Source: Gammaproteobacteria bacterium (GTDB lineage: Bacteria > Pseudomonadota > Gammaproteobacteria > Steroidobacterales > Steroidobacteraceae). Taken from it: 10,174 nt of DNA. Below the pieces are notes generated by a model. The model was given only the letters and a program-made list of their open reading frames with translations, made no database searches and had not been told where the DNA came from. Location of the stretch: assembly GCA_030040525.1 (NCBI GenBank), contig JASHTN010000013.1, forward strand, positions 1 to 10,174. The letters run 5' to 3'. Shown here piece after piece: positions 1-5,394 of this stretch. The translations under genes were made by a program, and so were the position numbers. Positions within the stretch are counted from its first letter, which is position 1. Each line of letters begins with the position of its first letter.

Positions 1-853
1 CCGCCAGCCTGTCCATGCCAAAGGCGATGCAGCCGGTGTGCGCGAGCTCGTTCCGGTCGTCCTGCAGACCCCATACCTGCCCGAAATGGTCACGGTGATA
101 GTTGAAGCTCATGCAGGCGGTGGGCCTGGCGGCGGTGTGGTACGGAATCAGCAGCTCGAACTTGAGCGCCTGCTGCAGCTGACTGACCGCCATGACCTGG
201 CCAACCCTGCCGAAAAACGGATCGCTCGCGATGTCCATGCTGTGAGGCAGGGCAAGCTCGTCCGCGAGCTGCCGCGCGCGTGCCATCCACCCGTCACGGA
301 ACGCCGTCACCTCCTCCGGCGGACCGATGCGCACGAACTCGCGCATCCGAAAAGACTGCAACCGGTCCAGCGAGCGCGAGGGCTCGCGGCGGAAGCAGTC
401 CGCCGCGACATCGAATATCAGGCCGGTGCGTGGCAGGCGCCCGCGGCTCGCCACCAACGGATACAGCGGGTAGCAGGCCGCCGGCGACAGAACCAGGTCC
501 GAGGCTGCGAGCGCCGTCGTCCAGTCCTCGCCGCTCGTGTAACGGGCAGCGGCTGCATGAACGGCAGCCTCACCGCCGTGCAGCGTGCAGACGCAGCCGA
601 GCAGGTTGGGGAAGCTGCCGAGATAGCCGGACTTCTCCACCTGCCGCCGGCTCATGACCGGCGGGAAGCGCAGCACCTCCGCACGTGGATCGCGCTGCCG
701 CGAGATCAGACTCGCAAGCCGCTCGATGACCCCTTCATAGAGCTGCGTACGGGCGTAGACGCCATCGACCCCCATCGGCCTGAAGAGCGACCCGGCAATG
801 GCCGCCAGCGGGTCATCGGCCGGGGCCGCGGTTTCTGGGTGCTGAACGCTCAT
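1..853 (-). CDS. Amino acid:[carrier protein] ligase, 3' end cut by window
   Basis: I translated this by hand: 284 codons run from the ATG at 853 to the window edge with no stop. It resembles the class II aminoacyl-tRNA-synthetase catalytic core of atypical seryl-tRNA synthetase, without a tRNA-binding arm. Motif 2 is FRRE (residues 154-157) and motif 3 is GCIAFGMDRL (274-283). Likely zinc ligands are Cys127 (AACYP), Glu172 (RMREF) and Cys275; their spacing (45 and 103) equals that of Cys131/Glu176/Cys279, which I recall for Bradyrhizobium Bll0957. That family activates glycine or alanine with ATP and loads it onto the phosphopantetheine of a small CP (established for homologues). The start overlaps the upstream dehydrogenase stop as ATGA and has no clear ribosome site, so translation is probably coupled. 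About 40 C-terminal residues are probably missing. The exact amino acid cannot be read from the sequence. Confidence 0.87.
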   Translation of the reverse strand, partial: MSVQHPETAAPADDPLAAIAGSLFRPMGVDGVYARTQLYEGVIERLASLISRQRDPRAEVLRFPPVMSRRQVEKSGYLGSFPNLLGCVCTLHGGEAAVHAAAARYTSGEDWTTALAASDLVLSPAACYPLYPLVASRGRLPRTGLIFDVAADCFRREPSRSLDRLQSFRMREFVRIGPPEEVTAFRDGWMARARQLADELALPHSMDIASDPFFGRVGQVMAVSQLQQALKFELLIPYHTAARPTACMSFNYHRDHFGQVWGLQDDRNELAHTGCIAFGMDRLA

Positions 854-2064
854 GACTCGCGCAGGGACGTCGGCACCGGGCTCAGCAGCACCGAGGTCGC
901 CAGGTTGGACAGAATGCGATCGTTGTTGATCATGATGGGCGAGGACAGCACATCGCGCAGATGACGCCCGAGGCTGAATTCGCTGTCATTGCGATAACCC
1001 GAGAGGCCGCAGGCTCGCATGGCGCTCATGACCGTCGCGGCGGCGAGCTCCGAAGCCTCGACCTTCGTCAGCGTGATCATCGTCTGAAAGTCGAGCGCTG
1101 CGAGCGCCGGCGGATCGTCCATGATCTGCTCGTAGCGGCGGAGCGAGGTGGCCAGCATGCCGCGCAGGGTGCGCAGCGTGGCCAGCGCCCTGGTGAACTG
1201 TGGGGCGCCGGGGGGCAGCTGCCCATTGCTGTGACGCATGGCGTTGCGGATGAAAGCCTGCGCCCGTGCCGTGGCGCTCGCCGCGATGCCGGTCCACACC
1301 GAGCCCCACAGAAGATGAGCGAACGGCACCAGGGTGCGGGCGTGAATGACCTCGTAGGGCACCGGCAGAACCTGCTCGGCCGCCGCGTCAGCCTTGAGCG
1401 TATAGCCTTCGCTGCACGTGCCGCGCATGCCGAGCGCATCCCAGCCCTGCAGGCGCGACAGCGTGTAGTCGCTCTTGAGCAGCGCCACCAACACCTGGTC
1501 GCTCGCCGCGGCATCGGCGGCACGGCGCGCCGTCGTGACGATGCCGTCCGCATAGGCACCATAGGAGATCACGCTGGCGCGACGCTCGAGACTGATGCGC
1601 CCGCCGTCATGGTGTTCGATCGGCGCCTCGCTCGAGCGAATGTTGCCGCCGCCCTGCCCTTCGGTGGTCGAGGAGGCCAGCAACAACTGCTCGGCGCACA
1701 CGCGACGCACCAGGCGCTGCAGTGTGGCGTTCTCGCCCATGTGCCGCGAGACGCACGCCAGCTTGATCTGGTGCATCGCGTAGATCATGCCACTCGAAGC
1801 GCACGACTGGCCTAACACGTAACACACGTCCGCGACTTCGCTGAGCCGCGCGCCCTCGCCACCGAGCACCACCGGCAGCATGATGCCGAGGAGTCTCTGC
1901 GCCTTGATGGCCGCGAACGCTTCGGCCGGGAACCGCGCGGCCACATCCACCGCCGGCGCGTGTGCGGCTGCAATGGCGGCGGCTTTCTGGGCGCGGGTCT
2001 TGAGGTCACCCACGGCGTAATCGGCGCCCGCGATGGCCATTTCCACGATCGGCTGCGCTTCCAT
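850..2064 (-). CDS. Acyl-CoA dehydrogenase-like flavoprotein
   Basis: A 404-residue protein with the acyl-CoA dehydrogenase fold: helical N-terminal domain, beta domain with STTEGQGGGNIRSSE (131-145; family TExxxGSD region) and GWDALGMRGT (207-216), then a helical C-terminal domain ending GLSGYRNDSEFSLGRHLRD (353-371). Such enzymes use FAD to desaturate acyl thioesters; relatives oxidise aminoacyl groups on CPs (for example prolyl-CP in pyrrole formation). I chose the ATG at 2064 rather than the in-frame ATG at 2085 because GGAGG lies 9 nt upstream of it. The usual catalytic glutamate (YEGT after the RD pair) appears to be Ile379 in a gap-free reading, and I see no glutamate at the isovaleryl-type alternative position, so the chemistry may differ. 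It is the first gene of the leftward pair with the aminoacyl-CP ligase, which suggests a CP-bound aminoacyl substrate (inference). Confidence 0.85.
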   Translation of the reverse strand: MEAQPIVEMAIAGADYAVGDLKTRAQKAAAIAAAHAPAVDVAARFPAEAFAAIKAQRLLGIMLPVVLGGEGARLSEVADVCYVLGQSCASSGMIYAMHQIKLACVSRHMGENATLQRLVRRVCAEQLLLASSTTEGQGGGNIRSSEAPIEHHDGGRISLERRASVISYGAYADGIVTTARRAADAAASDQVLVALLKSDYTLSRLQGWDALGMRGTCSEGYTLKADAAAEQVLPVPYEVIHARTLVPFAHLLWGSVWTGIAASATARAQAFIRNAMRHSNGQLPPGAPQFTRALATLRTLRGMLATSLRRYEQIMDDPPALAALDFQTMITLTKVEASELAAATVMSAMRACGLSGYRNDSEFSLGRHLRDVLSSPIMINNDRILSNLATSVLLSPVPTSLRES

Positions 2065-2182
2065 TAAACGAGACCTCCGGAGCAATTCTCGCCGGTGCGA
2101 ATGTTTAGGCTCATACTACAGTGTATCTTTCGGCTTGCCCGGCCGATGTCACATAGAACAGCTTTACCTTAAGTGAAATGCT
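2065..2182. promoter_or_regulatory. Divergent control region of the aminoacyl-CP module
   Basis: This 118-bp gap separates the leftward dehydrogenase-ligase pair from the rightward MetA-like-CP1 pair and must hold both promoters unless transcription enters from outside. It is visibly less GC-rich than the genes. It contains a 9-bp odd palindrome TACAGTGTA (2117-2125) and an inverted repeat TCGGC-N7-GCCGA (2130-2146), either of which could bind a regulator. I could not find a convincing -35/-10 pair on either strand. The GGAGG of the dehydrogenase lies at its left end (read on the minus strand); the MetA-like gene has only a weak AAGTGA-type site. Confidence 0.45.
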
Positions 2183-3187
2183 ATGCCAGTGGAGGTTGAG
2201 GCGCACTCCGCCGGGGACACGCGCGCCCGCAGCCGCTCGGAACGACGCTGGATCCGCATAGCTCTCGTCAACAACATGCCGGATACGGCGCTCGCGGCCA
2301 CGGAGACACAGTTTTGCGGCTTGCTGCAGGCGGCGGCCGAGGGGCAGCCGATCCGGGTGCGGTTCACCTCCTTCCCGGAACTGCCGCGCTCGCCTGCCGC
2401 CCTGGAGCACATCGGTCGCTCCTACTGGCCTCTCGATGAGCTGCTGAGCGAGCCGCTGGATGCGCTCATCGTGACCGGAACCGAGCCGCGCACTCCGCGC
2501 CTCGCCGACGAGCCATACTGGCCGCGCTTCGCACAGCTGCTGGCGTGGGCTGAGGCGCAGCGAGTTCCCAGCATCTGGTCCTGTCTCGCGGCGCACGCCG
2601 TCGTCGAGCATCTGGACGGCGTCGAGCGCCGGCGGCTCGCGCACAAGCGCTGCGGTGTCTTCGAGCACGAGATTCTCGATGGGCATCCGTTGCTCGCGGA
2701 TGTGCGCGCACCGCTACCCATGCCGCACTCGCGTTGGAACGAGCTGCCCGTGGCGGCGCTGCGCGCGGCGGGCTATACCCTCCTCAGCTGGTCGGCTCAC
2801 ACCGGCGCCGACGCCTTCCTCAAGCTGCGCCGCAGTCCGATGCTTTTTTTTCAGGGCCATCCCGAGTACGAGGCCGCGACGCTCCTCAAGGAGTACCGGC
2901 GCGATGTCGGCCGCTACCTCGATGCACAGCAGCCGCACTACCCGACCCTGCCCCATGGGTACTTCTCGGCCACCGCAACGGCCCTGCTCGAGGAGTTCCG
3001 GCAGCAGGCTCTCACCGGCCGCACCGCCGGGCTTCTCGGACAGTTTCCCTTTGATGCGGTCGCCGCGGCCGTGCGCAATACCTGGCGACCCGCGGCGGTG
3101 GCGATCTATCGCAACTGGCTTGCGCTCGTTGGCGCCGCGGGGATGCGGATGAGCTCGCGGGACGCGGTATCATTGCTCGACGTATGA
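2183..3187 (+). CDS. MetA-like acyltransferase (homoserine O-succinyltransferase family)
   Basis: A 334-residue protein of the MetA family (class I glutamine-amidotransferase-like fold), slightly longer than E. coli MetA (309). Conserved landmarks: LIVTGT (95-100), nucleophile Cys134 in SIWSCLAAH, PHSRW (181-185), catalytic His226 and Glu228 in FFQGHPEYE, and a C-terminal TWRPxxxxIYRNWL segment. MetA enzymes move an acyl group from CoA via the cysteine onto the hydroxyl of homoserine. This copy is divergent: the position that decides succinyl- versus acetyl-CoA use (residue 111; Gly or Glu) is Arg103 in a gap-free reading, and the family's MPKKxETE stretch is MPDTALAATETQ, so the lysines are lost. 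Its stop overlaps the start of CP1 (ATGA). This suggests the acyl donor is a CP thioester, not CoA (inference). It may still be an ordinary homoserine acyltransferase. Confidence 0.8.
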   Translation: MPVEVEAHSAGDTRARSRSERRWIRIALVNNMPDTALAATETQFCGLLQAAAEGQPIRVRFTSFPELPRSPAALEHIGRSYWPLDELLSEPLDALIVTGTEPRTPRLADEPYWPRFAQLLAWAEAQRVPSIWSCLAAHAVVEHLDGVERRRLAHKRCGVFEHEILDGHPLLADVRAPLPMPHSRWNELPVAALRAAGYTLLSWSAHTGADAFLKLRRSPMLFFQGHPEYEAATLLKEYRRDVGRYLDAQQPHYPTLPHGYFSATATALLEEFRQQALTGRTAGLLGQFPFDAVAAAVRNTWRPAAVAIYRNWLALVGAAGMRMSSRDAVSLLDV

Positions 3188-3468
3188 GCGACGCATCCGC
3201 GGATCGAGATCCGCAACTCCAAATCCGCGAGCGTCTGTTGGGCCTGGTCGAGCGGATCCTCGGCAAACCGGGCACGGCGCGTGTCCTGCCGCTCGATGTC
3301 CGCCTGAGCGAGCTCGGCATGACCTCCGTCGCCATGGTGCATCTGATGCTCGCCGTGGAAGTGGAGTTCGGCATCACCATTCCGCAAAGCGACATCAATC
3401 CGGAGAACTTCCGCTCGGTCATGTCCGTCGAGGCGCTGGTACAGAGGCTGCTCGCGCCCACGCCGTAG
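3184..3468 (+). CDS. Small carrier protein CP1, likely partner of the aminoacyl ligase
   Basis: A 94-residue four-helix acyl-carrier-type protein. The phosphopantetheine site is the serine of LSELGMTSVAMV (residues 44-55), with T in place of the usual D before S. The following LMLAVEVEFGIT helix and the NPENFRSVMSVEALV stretch resemble, from memory, the small CPs paired with amino acid:CP ligases (GLSS site, LMLGIEEAF, SFASIKAIED). It would carry a glycyl or alanyl thioester in the cytosol after activation by a phosphopantetheinyl transferase, which is not in this window. The start shares ATGA with the MetA-like gene and has no strong ribosome site, so the two are probably translated together and work together. 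Assignment as a CP is firm; pairing with the ligase is inference from similarity and position. Confidence 0.88.
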   Translation: MSDASADRDPQLQIRERLLGLVERILGKPGTARVLPLDVRLSELGMTSVAMVHLMLAVEVEFGITIPQSDINPENFRSVMSVEALVQRLLAPTP

Positions 3469-3477
3469 CCTGCGAAA

Positions 3478-3494
3478 TCGCGGCCCGAGCGCGA
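3478..3494. terminator. Small hairpin between convergent CP genes
   Basis: TCGCG-N7-CGCGA forms a 5-bp stem in the 28-bp gap between the convergent CP1 and CP2 genes. The position suits a bidirectional terminator, but no run of T follows on either side, so it is at best a weak one. Confidence 0.25.
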
Positions 3495-3496
3495 GC

Positions 3497-3742
3497 CTAC
3501 TTGACAGCTTTTTCGTACAGGCTGACGAAATCGCCGAAGGTCACGGGAAATTCCACCGTCGCACTCGAGTTGAAGGGATCGACTCCCAGCGAGTCCTCGA
3601 GACGCGCCACGATCAGCGCAAAGCTGAGGGAATCGAGACCTGCTTCGAGCAGCTTCAGCTCATCGGACAGTGGCGCGAGTGTTCTTTGCTGCTCGGTCGC
3701 GACCTGCTTGAATTGCGCCGCGACCTCTGACCTAACCGACAT
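3497..3742 (-). CDS. Acyl carrier protein CP2
   Basis: An 81-residue acyl carrier protein with a canonical phosphopantetheine site, LLEAGLDSLSFALIV, then ARLEDSLGVDPF and a C-terminal FPVTFGDFVSLYEKA. It differs clearly from CP1. The DPF...FPVTxGDFVxLYE pattern is, as I recall, typical of stand-alone carriers found with AMP-forming ligases and FabG-like reductases, both of which lie at the right end of the window. I chose the ATG at 3742 because AGGAAGGA sits 9 nt upstream; the in-frame ATG at 3793 would place the same site inside the coding region and add a basic, unrelated tail. It stands alone, convergent with CP1 and about 200 bp downstream of the decarboxylase. Its cargo is unknown. Confidence 0.88.
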   Translation of the reverse strand: MSVRSEVAAQFKQVATEQQRTLAPLSDELKLLEAGLDSLSFALIVARLEDSLGVDPFNSSATVEFPVTFGDFVSLYEKAVK

Positions 3743-3891
3743 TACCGTGGGTCCTTCCTGGGGCTCTTTACGAGCATAGTATCGCGACCGCATTCCCTCG
3801 CGCCGTGAACCGCCTCACCGCGTTGGCCGGAGCGCCCGGCACGGCACGCTGCACGCAGAGTGCGGTCGCGGATACCTGGACTAAGCCACTG
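3743..3891 (-). promoter_or_regulatory. Structured 5' leader of the CP2 gene
   Basis: The roughly 145 nt between the predicted transcription start and CP2 have no convincing gene. Arms at 3780-3792 and 3861-3874 are inverted: CGCGACCGCA (3783-3792) is the exact complement of TGCGGTCGCG (3861-3870), and the match extends through TAT/ATA with one bulged base. A nested 6-bp stem (GCCGTG 3802-3807 with CACGGC 3840-3845) lies within. The result is a plausible nested RNA fold ending about 37 nt before the CP2 start. An 11-codon open frame (3777-3742) ends in TAATG, sharing bases with the CP2 start. Chance stems are common in GC-rich DNA, so function is unproven. Confidence 0.4.
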
Positions 3892-3918
3892 ATTATACAC
3901 GGCCTGCAGCGAAAGCAA
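3892..3918 (-). promoter_or_regulatory. Candidate sigma70-type promoter for CP2
   Basis: On the minus strand a perfect -10 box TATAAT occupies 3892-3897, rare in such GC-rich DNA. A poor -35 (TTGCTT, 3913-3918) lies at a short 15-nt spacing. It points leftward to CP2 with an expected leader of about 140 nt. The -10 is good, the -35 is weak. Confidence 0.45.
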
Positions 3919-3923
3919 GGCCG
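3900..3923 (-). terminator. Hairpin downstream of the metY-decarboxylase operon
   Basis: CGGCC-TGC pairs with GCA-(A)-GGCCG: an 8-bp stem with one bulged A and a 7-nt loop, starting 21 nt after the decarboxylase stop. No T run follows on the minus strand, so it is not a classical intrinsic terminator. It overlaps the weak -35 of the candidate CP2 promoter. Confidence 0.35.
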
Positions 3924-3944
3924 CTTAGGTCTCGGGTGCCCGCC

Positions 3945-5378
3945 TCATCGCGTGGCGCTCAAAGCCGCGATCAACTCATCGATGTCGGCGGCGAGGATCT
4001 CGCCGTGCGTCGCGCAGATCCGGACGACGTCGCGCCCTGCGAAGCTGGTTGCAGCCACCCAGGCGCGGCCCGAGGCGAGCACCCGCCGCACGACCTCACG
4101 GACGTCGGGGTAGCCCGGCGGCGGCACCACGCACAGCACGGCGAGCTGCGAGTCATTGGCGGCCGTCCAGCCGCGCGAGACGAGCTGTGCCTTGACGCGG
4201 GCGATCACCGTCACGGCGCGCTCGACGTGCGTGCCATAACCCTGCCAGCCGGCCGCCGCCAGTGACAGAAACAGCTTCAGTCCCATGAAGCGGCGCGACC
4301 ATTGCAGGCTGTTGAGGTACGGATCGAGCGCACCGACTGCCGAAGGCATGAATGCCGTGGAGACGCGGAACGCCTCGCCGAGGATCGCCGCATGACGCGT
4401 GATGAACATCCCGCACCCCATGGTGGTCGCGAACCACTTGTGGGCGTCGATGGTGAGCGAGTCCGCGAGCTCGATGCCTGCGAGCGAGCCTTTCAGGCGC
4501 TCGGAGCACAGCGCCGCCCCGCCCCAGGCGGCGTCCACGTGATACCAGCAACCGAAGCGGCGGGCGATCGCCGCGCAACGCTCGAGTGGATCGATCATGC
4601 CGCCGCCGGTGGTGCCGGCGGTGGCTGAGATCATCACCGGGACCATGCCGCCCTGCACATCGCGCTCGAGGGTTTCTTCCAGCACGTCCGCCTCGAGCTC
4701 GCCGCGCGCATTGGTGGCGATGAGCCTGAGTCCCCCGCGTCCCACACCGGTTGCGTGCACGATCTTGAACCAGGCCGGCTGGCACTCGCGCGAGGTGTAG
4801 AGCGCCACGGGGCCGGCAAAGGCCCGCACGCCGTCGGTGCCGAAGCGCCGCTCCGCGCGGGTCAGTGCACAGATGAGCGCCGTGCAGTTGGCCTCGGAGC
4901 CCGCGGTCGTGAAGTGGCCGGCGGACTCCTGCGGCAGGCCGGCGCGCGCGGCTACGGCGCGGACCACGTGCGCTTCGATCGCCACCGGCACGGGCGAGGA
5001 TCCCGAGCTCGCGAGCTGCGGATTGAAGGCGGCCGTGATGCGATCGGCGCACTGCGAGGGAAAGTTGGCCGGCGGATTGAAGAGCCCGAAGTAGCGCGGC
5101 TCGGTCATGTGGACGATGCCGTGCTCGAGCTGCGCGGTCGTCCACTCGAGGAGCCGCTCGAGGGGCTGGGGTGTCTCGAAGTCGAAGCCGGCGAGCTCGG
5201 CGCGGAAGCGGCTCATGTCGATGTCCGGCATGACCGGACCACGGCCGACGCGCTCGAGGGCTGCACCGAGCGCCCGCGTCAGCCGCTCATCGATCCGCTC
5301 GCGCTCGGCGCGCGGGGCAAAGAGCGCCGCCACCGGCGCTGCGAGCTCGCCCTGGCTGTTCTCATCCGCGCCGCTCAT
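3945..5378 (-). CDS. Group II PLP-dependent amino acid decarboxylase
   Basis: A 477-residue protein of the aromatic amino acid/glutamate/diaminobutyrate decarboxylase family, a normal length. The PLP lysine is Lys314 in DAHKW; the ring-binding aspartate is Asp282 in HVDAAWGG; TTAGSEAN (157-164) and TAGTTGGG (253-260) bind the phosphate. These soluble enzymes decarboxylate an L-amino acid to an amine; the substrate cannot be told from sequence. The histidine that normally stacks on the PLP ring appears to be Gln200 (SRECQPAW); E. coli GadB also uses Gln there, so activity is still possible. I chose the ATG at 5378 because the reading frame farther upstream lies over the metY coding region and is low-complexity S/R/P. 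It begins 16 nt after the metY stop, so the two form an operon. A CP-bound or homoserine-derived substrate is possible (inference). Confidence 0.88.
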   Translation of the reverse strand: MSGADENSQGELAAPVAALFAPRAERERIDERLTRALGAALERVGRGPVMPDIDMSRFRAELAGFDFETPQPLERLLEWTTAQLEHGIVHMTEPRYFGLFNPPANFPSQCADRITAAFNPQLASSGSSPVPVAIEAHVVRAVAARAGLPQESAGHFTTAGSEANCTALICALTRAERRFGTDGVRAFAGPVALYTSRECQPAWFKIVHATGVGRGGLRLIATNARGELEADVLEETLERDVQGGMVPVMISATAGTTGGGMIDPLERCAAIARRFGCWYHVDAAWGGAALCSERLKGSLAGIELADSLTIDAHKWFATTMGCGMFITRHAAILGEAFRVSTAFMPSAVGALDPYLNSLQWSRRFMGLKLFLSLAAAGWQGYGTHVERAVTVIARVKAQLVSRGWTAANDSQLAVLCVVPPPGYPDVREVVRRVLASGRAWVAATSFAGRDVVRICATHGEILAADIDELIAALSATR

Positions 5379-5394
5379 GGACCCATCGGCTGCC

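Noticed and set aside
1..853. True seryl-tRNA synthetase
   Set aside because: The protein lacks a tRNA-binding N-terminal domain, is short, and sits with CP genes; the motifs match the amino acid:CP ligase branch.
38..964. 308-codon rightward open frame
   Set aside because: It lies antisense to the aminoacyl-CP ligase and the dehydrogenase end, is Arg/Ala/His-rich with no recognisable domain, and is explained by GC-rich codon bias on the opposite strand.
2111..2686. 191-codon leftward open frame crossing the divergent gap
   Set aside because: It runs antisense into the MetA-like gene, has no domain and would occupy the only control region.
3801..3944. tRNA or small structured RNA gene in the gap after the decarboxylase
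   Set aside because: I looked for a cloverleaf and a T-loop (GTTCGA-like) on both strands and found none; the stems fit a leader better.
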